A stretch of 40,423 nucleotides of DNA from an uncultured Novosphingobium sp. (GTDB lineage: Bacteria > Pseudomonadota > Alphaproteobacteria > Sphingomonadales > Sphingomonadaceae): positions 1 through 40,423 of the forward strand of contig CAMPIM010000019.1 of assembly GCA_946886365.1 (NCBI GenBank), in the 5' to 3' direction. Positions 16,470-24,150 of this stretch are shown one piece after another. How positions within the stretch are numbered: the stretch's first letter is position 1; every line of letters starts with the position of its first letter. The notes under the pieces are model-generated. The model was not told where the DNA came from. It did no database searches and worked only from the letters and a program-made list of their open reading frames with translations. A program made the position numbers and the translations under genes.

Positions 16470-17873
16470 ATGGCGGACTATAAGCTGCTGATTGGCGGCG
16501 AACTGATCGATGGCGACCTCCAGATGGAGGTCGTCAACCCGGCGACGGGCGAGGCGTTCACCACGGTCGCGCGCGCTTCGGCTGCCCAAGCGGATCAGGC
16601 GATCGCGGCGGCCAAGGCAGCGCAGCCTGGCTGGGCGGCGGTGCCCTATGCCGAGCGGCAGGCGAAGCTGGTCGCGCTGGCCGATGCGGTCGCGGCCAAC
16701 GGCGCGGAACTGGCGCGGCTATTGACGCAGGAACAGGGCAAGCCGCTGCCTGAAGCGCAGGGCGAGGTCGCCTGGACCGAAGGTTTTCTGCGCCATTATG
16801 CGACCCTGGAATTGCCGGATCGCGTTATTCAGGATGATGCAGCGGGCTATATTGCCGTCAAGCACAAGCCGCTGGGTGTGGTGGTCGGGATCATTGCCTG
16901 GAACTTCCCGCTGCTGGTCGCCTGCTGGAAGATCGGGCCGGCGGTTCTGGCGGGTAACGCCATCGTGCTGAAGCCCGCACTGACCACGCCCGCCACGGCG
17001 CTGGCGCTGGGAGCTTTGTGCAAGGAGATTTTCCCGGCCGGGGTCGTCAATATCATCACCGACGCCAATGATCTGGGGCCGCATCTGACTACCCATCCCG
17101 ATGTGGCCAAGATCGGCTTCACCGGTTCCACCGCGACCGGCAAGCGCATCGCCGCCAGCAGCGCCGATGGGCTCAAGCGCGTGACGCTGGAACTGGGCGG
17201 CAATGATCCGGCAATCGTACTGGAAGATGTCGATGTCCGCGAAACGGCGAAGGCGATTTTCGGCAATGCCTTCCTGAATTGCGGACAGGTGTGCCTGGCG
17301 GTGAAGCGCGCCTATATCCACGCCGATATTTACGACGCCATGTGCGAGGAACTGGCGGCGCTGGCGCAGGCGGCGATTGTGGGCGACGGGCTGGAACAGG
17401 GCACGCAAATAGGGCCGATCCAGAACGCGATGCAGTTCGAGAAAGTGAAGGGGTTCCTCGACGCCGCCAGATCCGACGGCAAGATCGTGGCAGGGGGACA
17501 GGCGATGGAGCGGGCCGGTTATTTCATCGCGCCGACCATCGTGCGCGACGTGACCGACGGCATGACGATCGTGGACGAGGAACAGTTCGGCCCGATCCTG
17601 CCGCTGATCAAGTTCGACGATGTGGAGGATGTGATCGCCCGCGCCAACGCGTCCGACTATGGGCTGGGCGGATCGGTCTGGTCCGCTGATGTGGCGCGCG
17701 CCGCCGACATCGCGGCGCGGATCGAAAGCGGGCAGGTCTGGGTCAACCAGCATATCGCCATCGGCCCCCACATCCCCATGGCGGGTTTCAAGAATAGCGG
17801 GCTGGGCGTTGAACAGGCCGAGGAAGGGCTGGCGGAATATACCCAACTACAAGTCATCAACATCAAGCGATGA
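16470..17873 (+). CDS. NAD(P)-dependent aldehyde dehydrogenase
   Basis: 467 residues, standard length for the family. Catalytic features are Asn145 (IAWNFPLL), Lys168 (VLKPA), the FTGSTATGK dinucleotide turn, Glu241 (ELGGNDP) and the nucleophile Cys275 (NCGQVC). It oxidises an aldehyde to the acid in the cytosol and fits as the second step after the amine dehydrogenase. AAGGAGAGG lies just upstream of the ATG. Its TGA overlaps the ligase ATG (ATGA). Exact substrate unknown. Confidence 0.93.
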   Translation: MADYKLLIGGELIDGDLQMEVVNPATGEAFTTVARASAAQADQAIAAAKAAQPGWAAVPYAERQAKLVALADAVAANGAELARLLTQEQGKPLPEAQGEVAWTEGFLRHYATLELPDRVIQDDAAGYIAVKHKPLGVVVGIIAWNFPLLVACWKIGPAVLAGNAIVLKPALTTPATALALGALCKEIFPAGVVNIITDANDLGPHLTTHPDVAKIGFTGSTATGKRIAASSADGLKRVTLELGGNDPAIVLEDVDVRETAKAIFGNAFLNCGQVCLAVKRAYIHADIYDAMCEELAALAQAAIVGDGLEQGTQIGPIQNAMQFEKVKGFLDAARSDGKIVAGGQAMERAGYFIAPTIVRDVTDGMTIVDEEQFGPILPLIKFDDVEDVIARANASDYGLGGSVWSADVARAADIAARIESGQVWVNQHIAIGPHIPMAGFKNSGLGVEQAEEGLAEYTQLQVINIKR

Positions 17874-19501
17874 GCGGCCTGTCGATAGCGCGGGGCGCCA
17901 CCGACGTCCCGCTGCTGGAAACCACCATCGGTCAGGCGCTGCTGAAGGTCGCAGCGGAGCATGGTGACGGCCTCGCACTGGTGTCGCGACACCAGTCGAT
18001 CCGCTGGACTTGGGCGCAATTGATTGCACAGGTCGATTCTGTGGCCACTGGGCTGCTGGACCTTGGCGTCGGCAAGGGCGACCGCGTCGGCATATGGGCA
18101 CCCAATTGCGCTGAATGGACAGTGATCCAGTTCGCGACGGCGCGGATCGGCGCCATCCTGGTCAACATCAATCCGGCCTATCGCACCAGCGAAGTCGAAT
18201 ATGCACTGAACAAGGTCGGGTGCAGCCTGCTGGTCACCGCGCCCCGATTCAGGAGCAGCGACTATGTGGCGATGCTGCGGGACATCGGGCCGGACCGCCT
18301 CCCGGCGCTGCGCCAAGTGGTCGTGCTGGGTGACGAAAGGCAGCAGGACTGGTTGAACTGGTCCGATCTGCATGCGGAGGCCGACCCCGATCGTCTGACC
18401 CTGATCGAGGCGACGCTCGACCGCAATGATGCGATCAACATCCAGTTCACCAGCGGCACCACCGGCCAGCCCAAGGGCGCGACGCTGACCCATCGCAACG
18501 TGCTCAACAATGGCTATTTTTCGGCCCGCACGATGCGTCTCACCGCCGCCGACCGGCTGTGTATTCCGGTGCCGCTCTATCATTGTTTCGGCATGGTGCT
18601 GGGCAATATGGCGGCGCTGACCAGTGGCGCGGCGATGATCTATCCCGGTGAAGCCTATGATCCTCGGCTGGTGCTGGAGACGGTGCAGGCGGAAGGTTGC
18701 ACGATGCTGCATGGCGTACCGACCATGTTCATCACCATCTTGAACCAGCCGGATCTGGACGCATTCGACGTATCGACGTTGCGCACCGGCATCATGGCGG
18801 GATCGCCCTGCCCGGAAACGGTGATGCGGCAGGTGATGGACCGGCTGAACCTGACCCAGATCACCATCGGCTACGGTATGACCGAAACCAGCCCGCTCAC
18901 TACCCAGACCGCGACGGATGATCCGTTGGAGGAACGGGTGACCACGGTCGGCCGCGTTCACCCCCATGCGGAGGCGAAGGTCGTCGGCCCCGATGGCGCG
19001 ATCCTCCCCATCGGCCAGCAGGGCGAATATTGTTCGCGCGGCTATGCCGTGATGCTGGGCTATTGGAACGATCCTGACCGCACTGCGGAGGCGATCGACG
19101 CCGACGGTTGGATGCATTCGGGCGACCTGGCGACGATGGACGCGCGCGGCTATGTCCGTATTACCGGCCGCATCAAGGACATGATTATTCGCGGTGGTGA
19201 AAATATCTATCCGCGCGAAATAGAAGAATATCTACTTCGTCACCCCGCCGTCGCCGACGCGCAGGTGTTCGGCGTCGCCGACGCGAAATTCGGTGAAGCG
19301 GTCTGCGCCTGGATCATCGCCAAGGCTGACGCCACCCTGTCGGAACAGGATATTCAGGACCATTGTCGCGGGCACATCGCGCACTACAAGGTTCCCCGCT
19401 ACGTGCGCATCGTCGAGCGGTTCGAGATGACTGTGACGGGCAAGGCGCAGAAGTTCGAGATGCGGGCGATCATGGAACGGGAACTGGGTCTTGGGGTCTG
19501 A
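17870..19501 (+). CDS. AMP-forming acyl-CoA ligase (ANL superfamily)
   Basis: 543 residues. Motifs in order are the P-loop-like FTSGTTGQPKGATLTHRN near residue 192, YGMTETSPL near 345, and WMHSGDLATMDARGYVRITG near 418. GRIKDMIIRGGENIYPREIE follows, then GKAQKF with the catalytic Lys close to the end. It activates a carboxylic acid with ATP and CoA. Its type is that of medium- or long-chain fatty-acyl-CoA synthetases rather than classic phenylacetate-CoA ligase, so the acid could be aliphatic or arylalkyl. It directly follows the aldehyde dehydrogenase by overlap, which suggests it uses that acid. Confidence 0.92.
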   Translation: MSGLSIARGATDVPLLETTIGQALLKVAAEHGDGLALVSRHQSIRWTWAQLIAQVDSVATGLLDLGVGKGDRVGIWAPNCAEWTVIQFATARIGAILVNINPAYRTSEVEYALNKVGCSLLVTAPRFRSSDYVAMLRDIGPDRLPALRQVVVLGDERQQDWLNWSDLHAEADPDRLTLIEATLDRNDAINIQFTSGTTGQPKGATLTHRNVLNNGYFSARTMRLTAADRLCIPVPLYHCFGMVLGNMAALTSGAAMIYPGEAYDPRLVLETVQAEGCTMLHGVPTMFITILNQPDLDAFDVSTLRTGIMAGSPCPETVMRQVMDRLNLTQITIGYGMTETSPLTTQTATDDPLEERVTTVGRVHPHAEAKVVGPDGAILPIGQQGEYCSRGYAVMLGYWNDPDRTAEAIDADGWMHSGDLATMDARGYVRITGRIKDMIIRGGENIYPREIEEYLLRHPAVADAQVFGVADAKFGEAVCAWIIAKADATLSEQDIQDHCRGHIAHYKVPRYVRIVERFEMTVTGKAQKFEMRAIMERELGLGV

Positions 19502-20288
19502 ACACAGCGGCCCACAGGCCTATTTCCTGCGGATGGACGATGGCAGGTTCATGCCCACGGGCCATGTCGGCGGCGCATGGAATGTCGCCGAACAGCATGT
19601 TGCGCCGGCGATCGGCCTGCTGCTCCATGCGGTGGAAACCGATCATGCCGCGCGACGGGACGATCGATTGCAGGTCGCGCGTCTCTCCTACGACATATGG
19701 GGCGTCATCCCGATGGAGGCGGTGGAGATAGAGGTGATCGTGCTGCGACCAGGCCGCACCATCGAACTGGTCGAGGCCCGGCTCAGCCATGGCGGCCGCC
19801 CCGCCATCGTCCTGCGCGCCTGGCTGACGCAGGCCAACGATAGCAGCGCCTTTGCTGCGACCAATTTCCCTACCCTACCGCCGCCCGACACCATAGCCGG
19901 CTGGAACCCGTCCAGCCTCTGGGCCGGAGGTTTCATCGCTAGTGTGGAGGTGCGGCGGCAACAGCATGGGCGGGGCCGCGCCCGCTGCTGGGTTCGTTCG
20001 CCTCTGGCGCTGTTGGACGGCGAGGATGTGTCGGCGACGGCGCGGGCCATGGGACTGGTCGATATCGCCAACGGCCTTGCGCCGCTGATTTCGCCCCATG
20101 ACGCCGCTTTTCCCAATCTCGATCTTACCGCACATCTTCTGCGACCGCCAACGGGAGAATGGATCGGCCTCGACACCTCAGTCTCCGCGAGTCCGCAAGG
20201 CCTCGGACTTACACATAGCATTCTTCATGATGAAAGCGGGGCATTTGGCACAGTCTGCCAATGCTTGACGCTGCGCCCCAAAAGTTGA
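19491..20288 (+). CDS. Acyl-CoA thioesterase-like double-hotdog protein
   Basis: 265 residues from a TTG at 19,491 that overlaps the ligase by 11 bases. FLRMDDGRFMPTGHVGGAWN and AEQHVAPAIGLLLHAVE begin the first hotdog. QVARLSYDIWGVIPM continues it, and DLTAHLLRPPTGEWIGLDTS starts the second, with the GLGLTHSILHDESGAFGTVC ending typical of TesB/4HBT_3 thioesterases. The family hydrolyses acyl-CoA thioesters. As last gene of the operon it could release a pathway product or protect the CoA pool. An internal ATG (MDDGRF) is a possible shorter start but would cut into the first fold. Confidence 0.78.
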   Translation: MGSEHSGPQAYFLRMDDGRFMPTGHVGGAWNVAEQHVAPAIGLLLHAVETDHAARRDDRLQVARLSYDIWGVIPMEAVEIEVIVLRPGRTIELVEARLSHGGRPAIVLRAWLTQANDSSAFAATNFPTLPPPDTIAGWNPSSLWAGGFIASVEVRRQQHGRGRARCWVRSPLALLDGEDVSATARAMGLVDIANGLAPLISPHDAAFPNLDLTAHLLRPPTGEWIGLDTSVSASPQGLGLTHSILHDESGAFGTVCQCLTLRPKS

Positions 20289-20464
20289 TCTGGGATATTG
20301 CGTAGGCTTGGCTGCTCCTGACTTTTAAGCCCAATAGCTTACTCTTCAATCGGCGACGCCCGCAGCTTTGATGCTGTTTCTTTATGATCGCTGCAGGTCT
20401 GCTAAGCGGCCAGCGTTCTGGTCGTGGGGCTAGGTTTCCAGCAGGCCCCAAGTCCGGTTTGTGC

Positions 20465-20562
20465 AAAACCTGCCCCTCGCTAATGCACCCGTGAAAGGCT
20501 GCATTGTCCCAATGTCGGTCCATCGCTTGTGGCGACAATCTGATGAACTAAGGGCAGGTTTT
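20465..20562. repeat. Inverted repeat pair enclosing 98 bp
   Basis: AAAACCTGCCC (20,465-20,475) and GGGCAGGTTTT (20,552-20,562) are perfect 11-bp inverted copies. The inside codes for nothing I recognise and no clear target duplication is seen. It could be a small mobile-element remnant or a long hairpin. Confidence 0.45.
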
Positions 20563-20872
20563 AGGGAGCAGTTTCGAGCGGTCGAATGGCGGCAATGTTC
20601 GCGCGTGCTGCCCGGCAGCTTGCCCGTCTCAAACCGGAAGATCGCCAATGACGTGTTGGAATGATGATTCGGTGGGGTTGAGGGAAAAGGCTCGCCCTTG
20701 TTACTTCGAGCATGACCACCGCGAGTCCATCTGGTCCAATGTGAGCCTTGCCCGAAATGATCTCCGCAGGCCCCCAGCGCTGAATTTCTTCACCACCGGA
20801 CGTGACTTTTCCTCCGGCCTCCCTCGATATTCGCAAATGCAGCAAATCCGCGTTGACGGGGTTGCGCTTCAC
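20561..20872 (-). CDS. Hypothetical small protein or gene fragment
   Basis: From a GTG at 20,872 (AGGA about 9 nt upstream) the first ~63 residues look protein-like: KRNPVNADLLHLRISREAGG, then a GGEEIQRWGPAEIISGKAHI stretch and a GPDGLAVVML strand. After that the composition turns low-quality (HRIIIPTRHWRSSGLRRA), suggesting the 3' part was lost. I do not recognise the family. Confidence 0.2.
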   Translation of the reverse strand: MKRNPVNADLLHLRISREAGGKVTSGGEEIQRWGPAEIISGKAHIGPDGLAVVMLEVTRASLFPQPHRIIIPTRHWRSSGLRRASCRAARANIAAIRPLETAP

Positions 20873-21176
20873 CGTTTCGCAGTCCTTATTCCTATCCCTC
20901 CGATGAGGAAAAATTATCTAGCGCGTGTCAGTCTTTTGGCCCCTTGGGCGCTAGGACGATGTCAGCTGAATTCGGATATCTAATCAACGTAATGCGGATG
21001 AAACTCCGCCATATAAAGCGCATTATGCGAAGAAATAACGCCTATATTTGATAAAAAGTTGGTAGGCGGGCCGAAATTTACAAAAATATGACGGCGAGGG
21101 TTGCAGGGTTCCTGCGCGATCGTTAGCAGTTGTCAACATTATGGGGCTGGCTTCTGCCAAGAAAAGGAACGCTGTC
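20873..21176. other. Intergenic leader of the second TonB receptor
   Basis: The 20,289-21,176 gap is gene-poor and AT-richer than its surroundings, apart from the weak frame just described. Before the receptor it holds CGCAT-T-ATGCG (21,019-21,029), a perfect 5-bp-arm inverted repeat. A GTTAGCAG/TTGTCAAC stretch at 21,122-21,137 only weakly resembles the GTTG-N6-GTCAAC family found around 31-37 kb. No confident promoter is visible. Confidence 0.35.
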
Positions 21177-23597
21177 ATGAAACAGGGAAAGAGTCTTTCT
21201 GCATTGTTGTGCGGTGCAGCGATGATCGTGCCGACCGCTGCCTGGGCGCAGGAGGCGGCCGATGGTGGAGGCGAGATCGTCGTTACGGCGACACGCGAAG
21301 CCCGCTCGCTTCAATCAGTGCCTATGAGCGTCAATGTGGCGACCGGCGAGCAGTTGCAGAAGCTGAACATTTTCGACGCCAAGGACGTCCAGCAGCTCGC
21401 TCCGGGCCTGGAGATGACCAACACCACGGGCCGTAACAATTCGACCACGCTTCGCGGTATCTCGTTCGATCCCGACCAGGGCACCGACCCGGCGGTCCAG
21501 GTGTATTTCAACGAAATTCCGACCGATGCGCAGACGGTCTACACGGCCCTTTACGATATCAAGCAGATCGAAGTGCTGCGCGGTCCCCAAGGCTTGCTGC
21601 GCGGTATCTCCGCCCCCGCAGGTGCGATCACCATCTCCACGGCGCGCCCCGGTTTCGATGAGATCGAAGGCTATGCGCAGACTACCGCTACCACGCGTGG
21701 GGGCTATAATGTGCAGGGCGGGGTTTCCCTGCCTTTCTCTGACAAGATCGCACTGCGCGTTGCCGCATTGGTCGACGGCAATCGCGTGAACAACGTCCGC
21801 AATGTCAACACCGGCGAACGGTCGCGCAGCCGCACTGAAAGCGCCCGTTTGACCCTGGGCCTTCGTCCAACGGACAATCTCACTGCCTATATCACCTATC
21901 AGTATCTGTATGCGGACAATAGGCAGATGCAGCAGGTCATCGGATCAGGCAACACGTCGACTTTCGAAGCTGGCCCATTCCTGGGCGGCGCTCTGGTTCC
22001 GAATTCATCAACGCGTTCCGGCCCGGCCCTGGGTGTCGATGATTATGCCGCCGTCGCAGAGGGTACGAGCCGCAATATCAATGAAAGCCACATCGTTAAC
22101 CTGGCGATTGACTGGGATTTGGGTCCGGCAACATTGTCGTTTGTAGGTGCGCATCAGGATTCACGTCTGAAAGGCCAGCGTGATCTGGATGTCGGCAATG
22201 CAGTGCCCAACTACATCTCCAACTCCTTTGGTCCAACTCCCTTCGTATACGACACGGTCGAAATGCGCTTGGCTACGAATAACAAGGATGGCCTGGGCGG
22301 AGGCATTGGCGTCTTCTACAGTAAGATTGGGGGAACGACGCGCATCTTTCAGCCCGGCGACAGCTTCATTTTCCCGTTTGAACAGAATGATAGCCTGAAC
22401 ACCCTGGGCGCACTGCCTTATCTGCCCATCGCCACCGAAATTATCGTTCCGGTAGATCGGAGCATTTGGTCGTTCAACGCCAATCTTAACTTTCGGAGGG
22501 GCGGCCTGGCAATTGAAGGCGGCCTGCGTTACTCGATCATCAAGTCGGTGAATGTCAGCCGACTGGGTTTGAGTACGCCGGGCAACAGCTTGCTGTGCAC
22601 CGGCGATCCAATTGTTGATGCTGTGTCGTTTGGCTGCTTACCGGCGTCCTACCCGGCAACGGACATCATTCCGGCCAACCTGCGCAATACGTCTGACAAG
22701 CCGATCACGGGCGGTCTGACGATCAGTTACCAGTTGATGCCGTCCATCAATATCTTCGCTTCCTACGGACACTCCTTCCGCGCCGGGAGCGTCAGCCCCG
22801 GCCTGCCCGATGGACTGAGCGACGACCTGATCCTGACCCAGCCGGAAAAGACGGATTCGATCGAAGCAGGCGTTAAAGGCAGCTTCGCCGGACGGCGCCT
22901 GCATTATGCGGTGTCGGTCTATTATCAGAAGCTCGACAACTTCCTGAACCGTTTCAGCGGCATCTATTATCAGTCCACCGTAGCCGCGCCGCCCACCGGC
23001 TTTTTCGATTTCAACTATAATGGCGACGCACGGATCAAGGGGATCGAAGGATCGCTGGACGGCCGGATCACGAGAGACTGGGACTTCGGCGTCAGCGCTG
23101 CCTATACTCGCGCCCGTTATCGCAACGCCCTGCTGCCGTGCAACGACTTCGCAGGAACTGGCCGCCCTAACCGGGATGGAGCGGCGACCGTTACGGGGCC
23201 GGGCAATGTCAGCTTCTGCGCCAGCAATGGCCGCATCGGCGAGACGCCTGATTTCAGCCTGACCGCCAACACGGAAATCCGTTTCCCGATGGACAGCGTT
23301 ACGCCGTTCCTGCGTGGGTTGTTCACGTACCGGCCTGGGTTCTATTCCGACCGGATCGATTATGATTATCGTAGCCGTGAGATGCTCAACCTGTTCGTTG
23401 GCCTTCGTGCCGAGGATAGCAAATGGGAATTCACCTTGTTTGCGAAGAATGTGCTGAACCAGAAGCGGATCGCCAACATCAGCCAGGGTAACGCCGTAGT
23501 CGGCACGTCCAGCGGCGTGGACTACGACTCGGGCTACCGCACGGTCAACGTGACCAACCCACGCGAGTTTGGATTGACGGGCAACTTCAAGTTCTAA
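21177..23597 (+). CDS. TonB-dependent outer-membrane receptor (stand-alone)
   Basis: 806 residues from the ATG at 21,177 (AAAAGGAA upstream; an in-frame ATG 36 nt earlier lacks a signal sequence). Signal peptide MKQGKSLSALLCGAAMIVPT...AWA, TonB box EIVVTATRE, a plug with IEVLRGPQGLLRGISAPAGA, and a barrel ending GNFKF. The usual LYGKNTTGGAVN stretch is replaced by LLRGISAPAGAIT, the variant seen in a subgroup of sphingomonad receptors. It has its own long leader and a hairpin after it, so it is a single-gene unit. The cargo is unknown. Confidence 0.9.
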   Translation: MKQGKSLSALLCGAAMIVPTAAWAQEAADGGGEIVVTATREARSLQSVPMSVNVATGEQLQKLNIFDAKDVQQLAPGLEMTNTTGRNNSTTLRGISFDPDQGTDPAVQVYFNEIPTDAQTVYTALYDIKQIEVLRGPQGLLRGISAPAGAITISTARPGFDEIEGYAQTTATTRGGYNVQGGVSLPFSDKIALRVAALVDGNRVNNVRNVNTGERSRSRTESARLTLGLRPTDNLTAYITYQYLYADNRQMQQVIGSGNTSTFEAGPFLGGALVPNSSTRSGPALGVDDYAAVAEGTSRNINESHIVNLAIDWDLGPATLSFVGAHQDSRLKGQRDLDVGNAVPNYISNSFGPTPFVYDTVEMRLATNNKDGLGGGIGVFYSKIGGTTRIFQPGDSFIFPFEQNDSLNTLGALPYLPIATEIIVPVDRSIWSFNANLNFRRGGLAIEGGLRYSIIKSVNVSRLGLSTPGNSLLCTGDPIVDAVSFGCLPASYPATDIIPANLRNTSDKPITGGLTISYQLMPSINIFASYGHSFRAGSVSPGLPDGLSDDLILTQPEKTDSIEAGVKGSFAGRRLHYAVSVYYQKLDNFLNRFSGIYYQSTVAAPPTGFFDFNYNGDARIKGIEGSLDGRITRDWDFGVSAAYTRARYRNALLPCNDFAGTGRPNRDGAATVTGPGNVSFCASNGRIGETPDFSLTANTEIRFPMDSVTPFLRGLFTYRPGFYSDRIDYDYRSREMLNLFVGLRAEDSKWEFTLFAKNVLNQKRIANISQGNAVVGTSSGVDYDSGYRTVNVTNPREFGLTGNFKF

Positions 23598-23607
23598 GAT
23601 CAAGGCA

Positions 23608-23662
23608 GGGCCGGTCGGATCACCAACATATGAAGCAGCTTCATAATGATCCGCACCGGCCC
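23608..23662. terminator. Compound hairpin after the TonB receptor
   Basis: GGGCCGGTCGGATC (23,608-23,621) pairs with GATCCGCACCGGCCC (23,648-23,662) with one bulge. ATGAAG-CAG-CTTCAT (23,630-23,644) makes an inner stem. There is no U-run, but its place 10 bp past the stop suggests a transcription or mRNA end. Confidence 0.5.
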
Positions 23663-23670
23663 CAGCGGTT

Positions 23671-23700
23671 GGAGTCACGTGTTCGAGTGACGTAGGCGCA
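23671..23700 (+). repeat. Partial copy of the tRNA-Thr 3' end, possible attachment site
   Basis: GTCACGTGTTCGAGT (23,674-23,688) is identical to 6957-6971 in tRNA-Thr. The match goes on with changes (GACGTAGGCGCA against CACGTAAGCGGCACCA). It is in the same orientation as the tRNA gene, and the open frame of the truncated HbpS-like gene begins right after it. This is what a worn right-end attachment site of an island would look like. No integrase is visible in between. A self-complementary GTCAC...GTGAC arm also lets it be a chance hairpin. Confidence 0.45.
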
Positions 23701-24098
23701 CTATTTCTTTCCTTCTGGAATCGTTGATGGCCGCGAAATCGGGCTGAAGCCGCTCAGCATCGCTGTCCTGGATGCCGGTTGGCATCTTCTCGCCTTCCAG
23801 CGGCAGGATGGGGCATCCACGCTGCGGCCGCAGATTGCCTGCGCCAAGGCTGCGGGTGCGCTCGGCCTTGGTGTTTCGTCGCACAAGATCGGCGACATGG
23901 CAGCCGAACGGCCGACCTTCATCGCGTCGCTCGGGCCGATCGCGCCCCATGGCGTGGTTCCAGCGGCGGGCGGCGTCATCGTCGTCGATGGCACGGGTGT
24001 GCCGGTCGGCGCGGTGGGGGTGACCGGCGACACGTCGGACAATGACGAAGCCTGCGCGTTGGCGGATCAGTGCGGCGGGTCTTCGCGTTCAGGGGTAG
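23701..24098 (+). pseudogene. HbpS/GlcG (DUF336) family gene, 5'-truncated and frameshifted
   Basis: The frame reads IVDGREIGLKPLSIAVLDAG, WHLLAFQRQDGASTLRPQ, KAAGALGLGVSSHK, then AERPTFIASLGPIAPHG, PAAGGVIVVDGTG and GVTGDTSDNDEACALA, a clear HbpS/GlcG-family core. In-frame reading meets a TAG at about 23,694 and has no start codon after it, so the N-terminus is lost. Near 24,065 a shift of one base restores the expected ISAAGLRVQG end with stop at 24,096-24,098. Proteins of this family bind heme or small organics. The break point coincides with the tRNA-like sequence, suggesting loss during insertion. Confidence 0.75.
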
Positions 24099-24150
24099 GG
24101 CGCTTTGCTGGCGCGTCGCTGAGATGGTGGGTGGCCGACATCTGTCTTCC

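Noticed and set aside
17657..19117. 486-codon open frame on the - strand opposite the acyl-CoA ligase
   Set aside because: The ligase on the other strand has all family motifs. The antisense product is His/Arg/Gln-rich without domains.
20289..20560. Small genes in the gap after the thioesterase
   Set aside because: Several open frames of 60-110 codons exist on both strands, but none has a ribosome site, plausible composition and recognisable sequence together.
21122..21137. Fourth member of the GTTG-N6-GTCAAC operator family
   Set aside because: GTTAGCAGTTGTCAAC keeps only five of eight paired positions, loses GTTG, and has no TTGACA before it.
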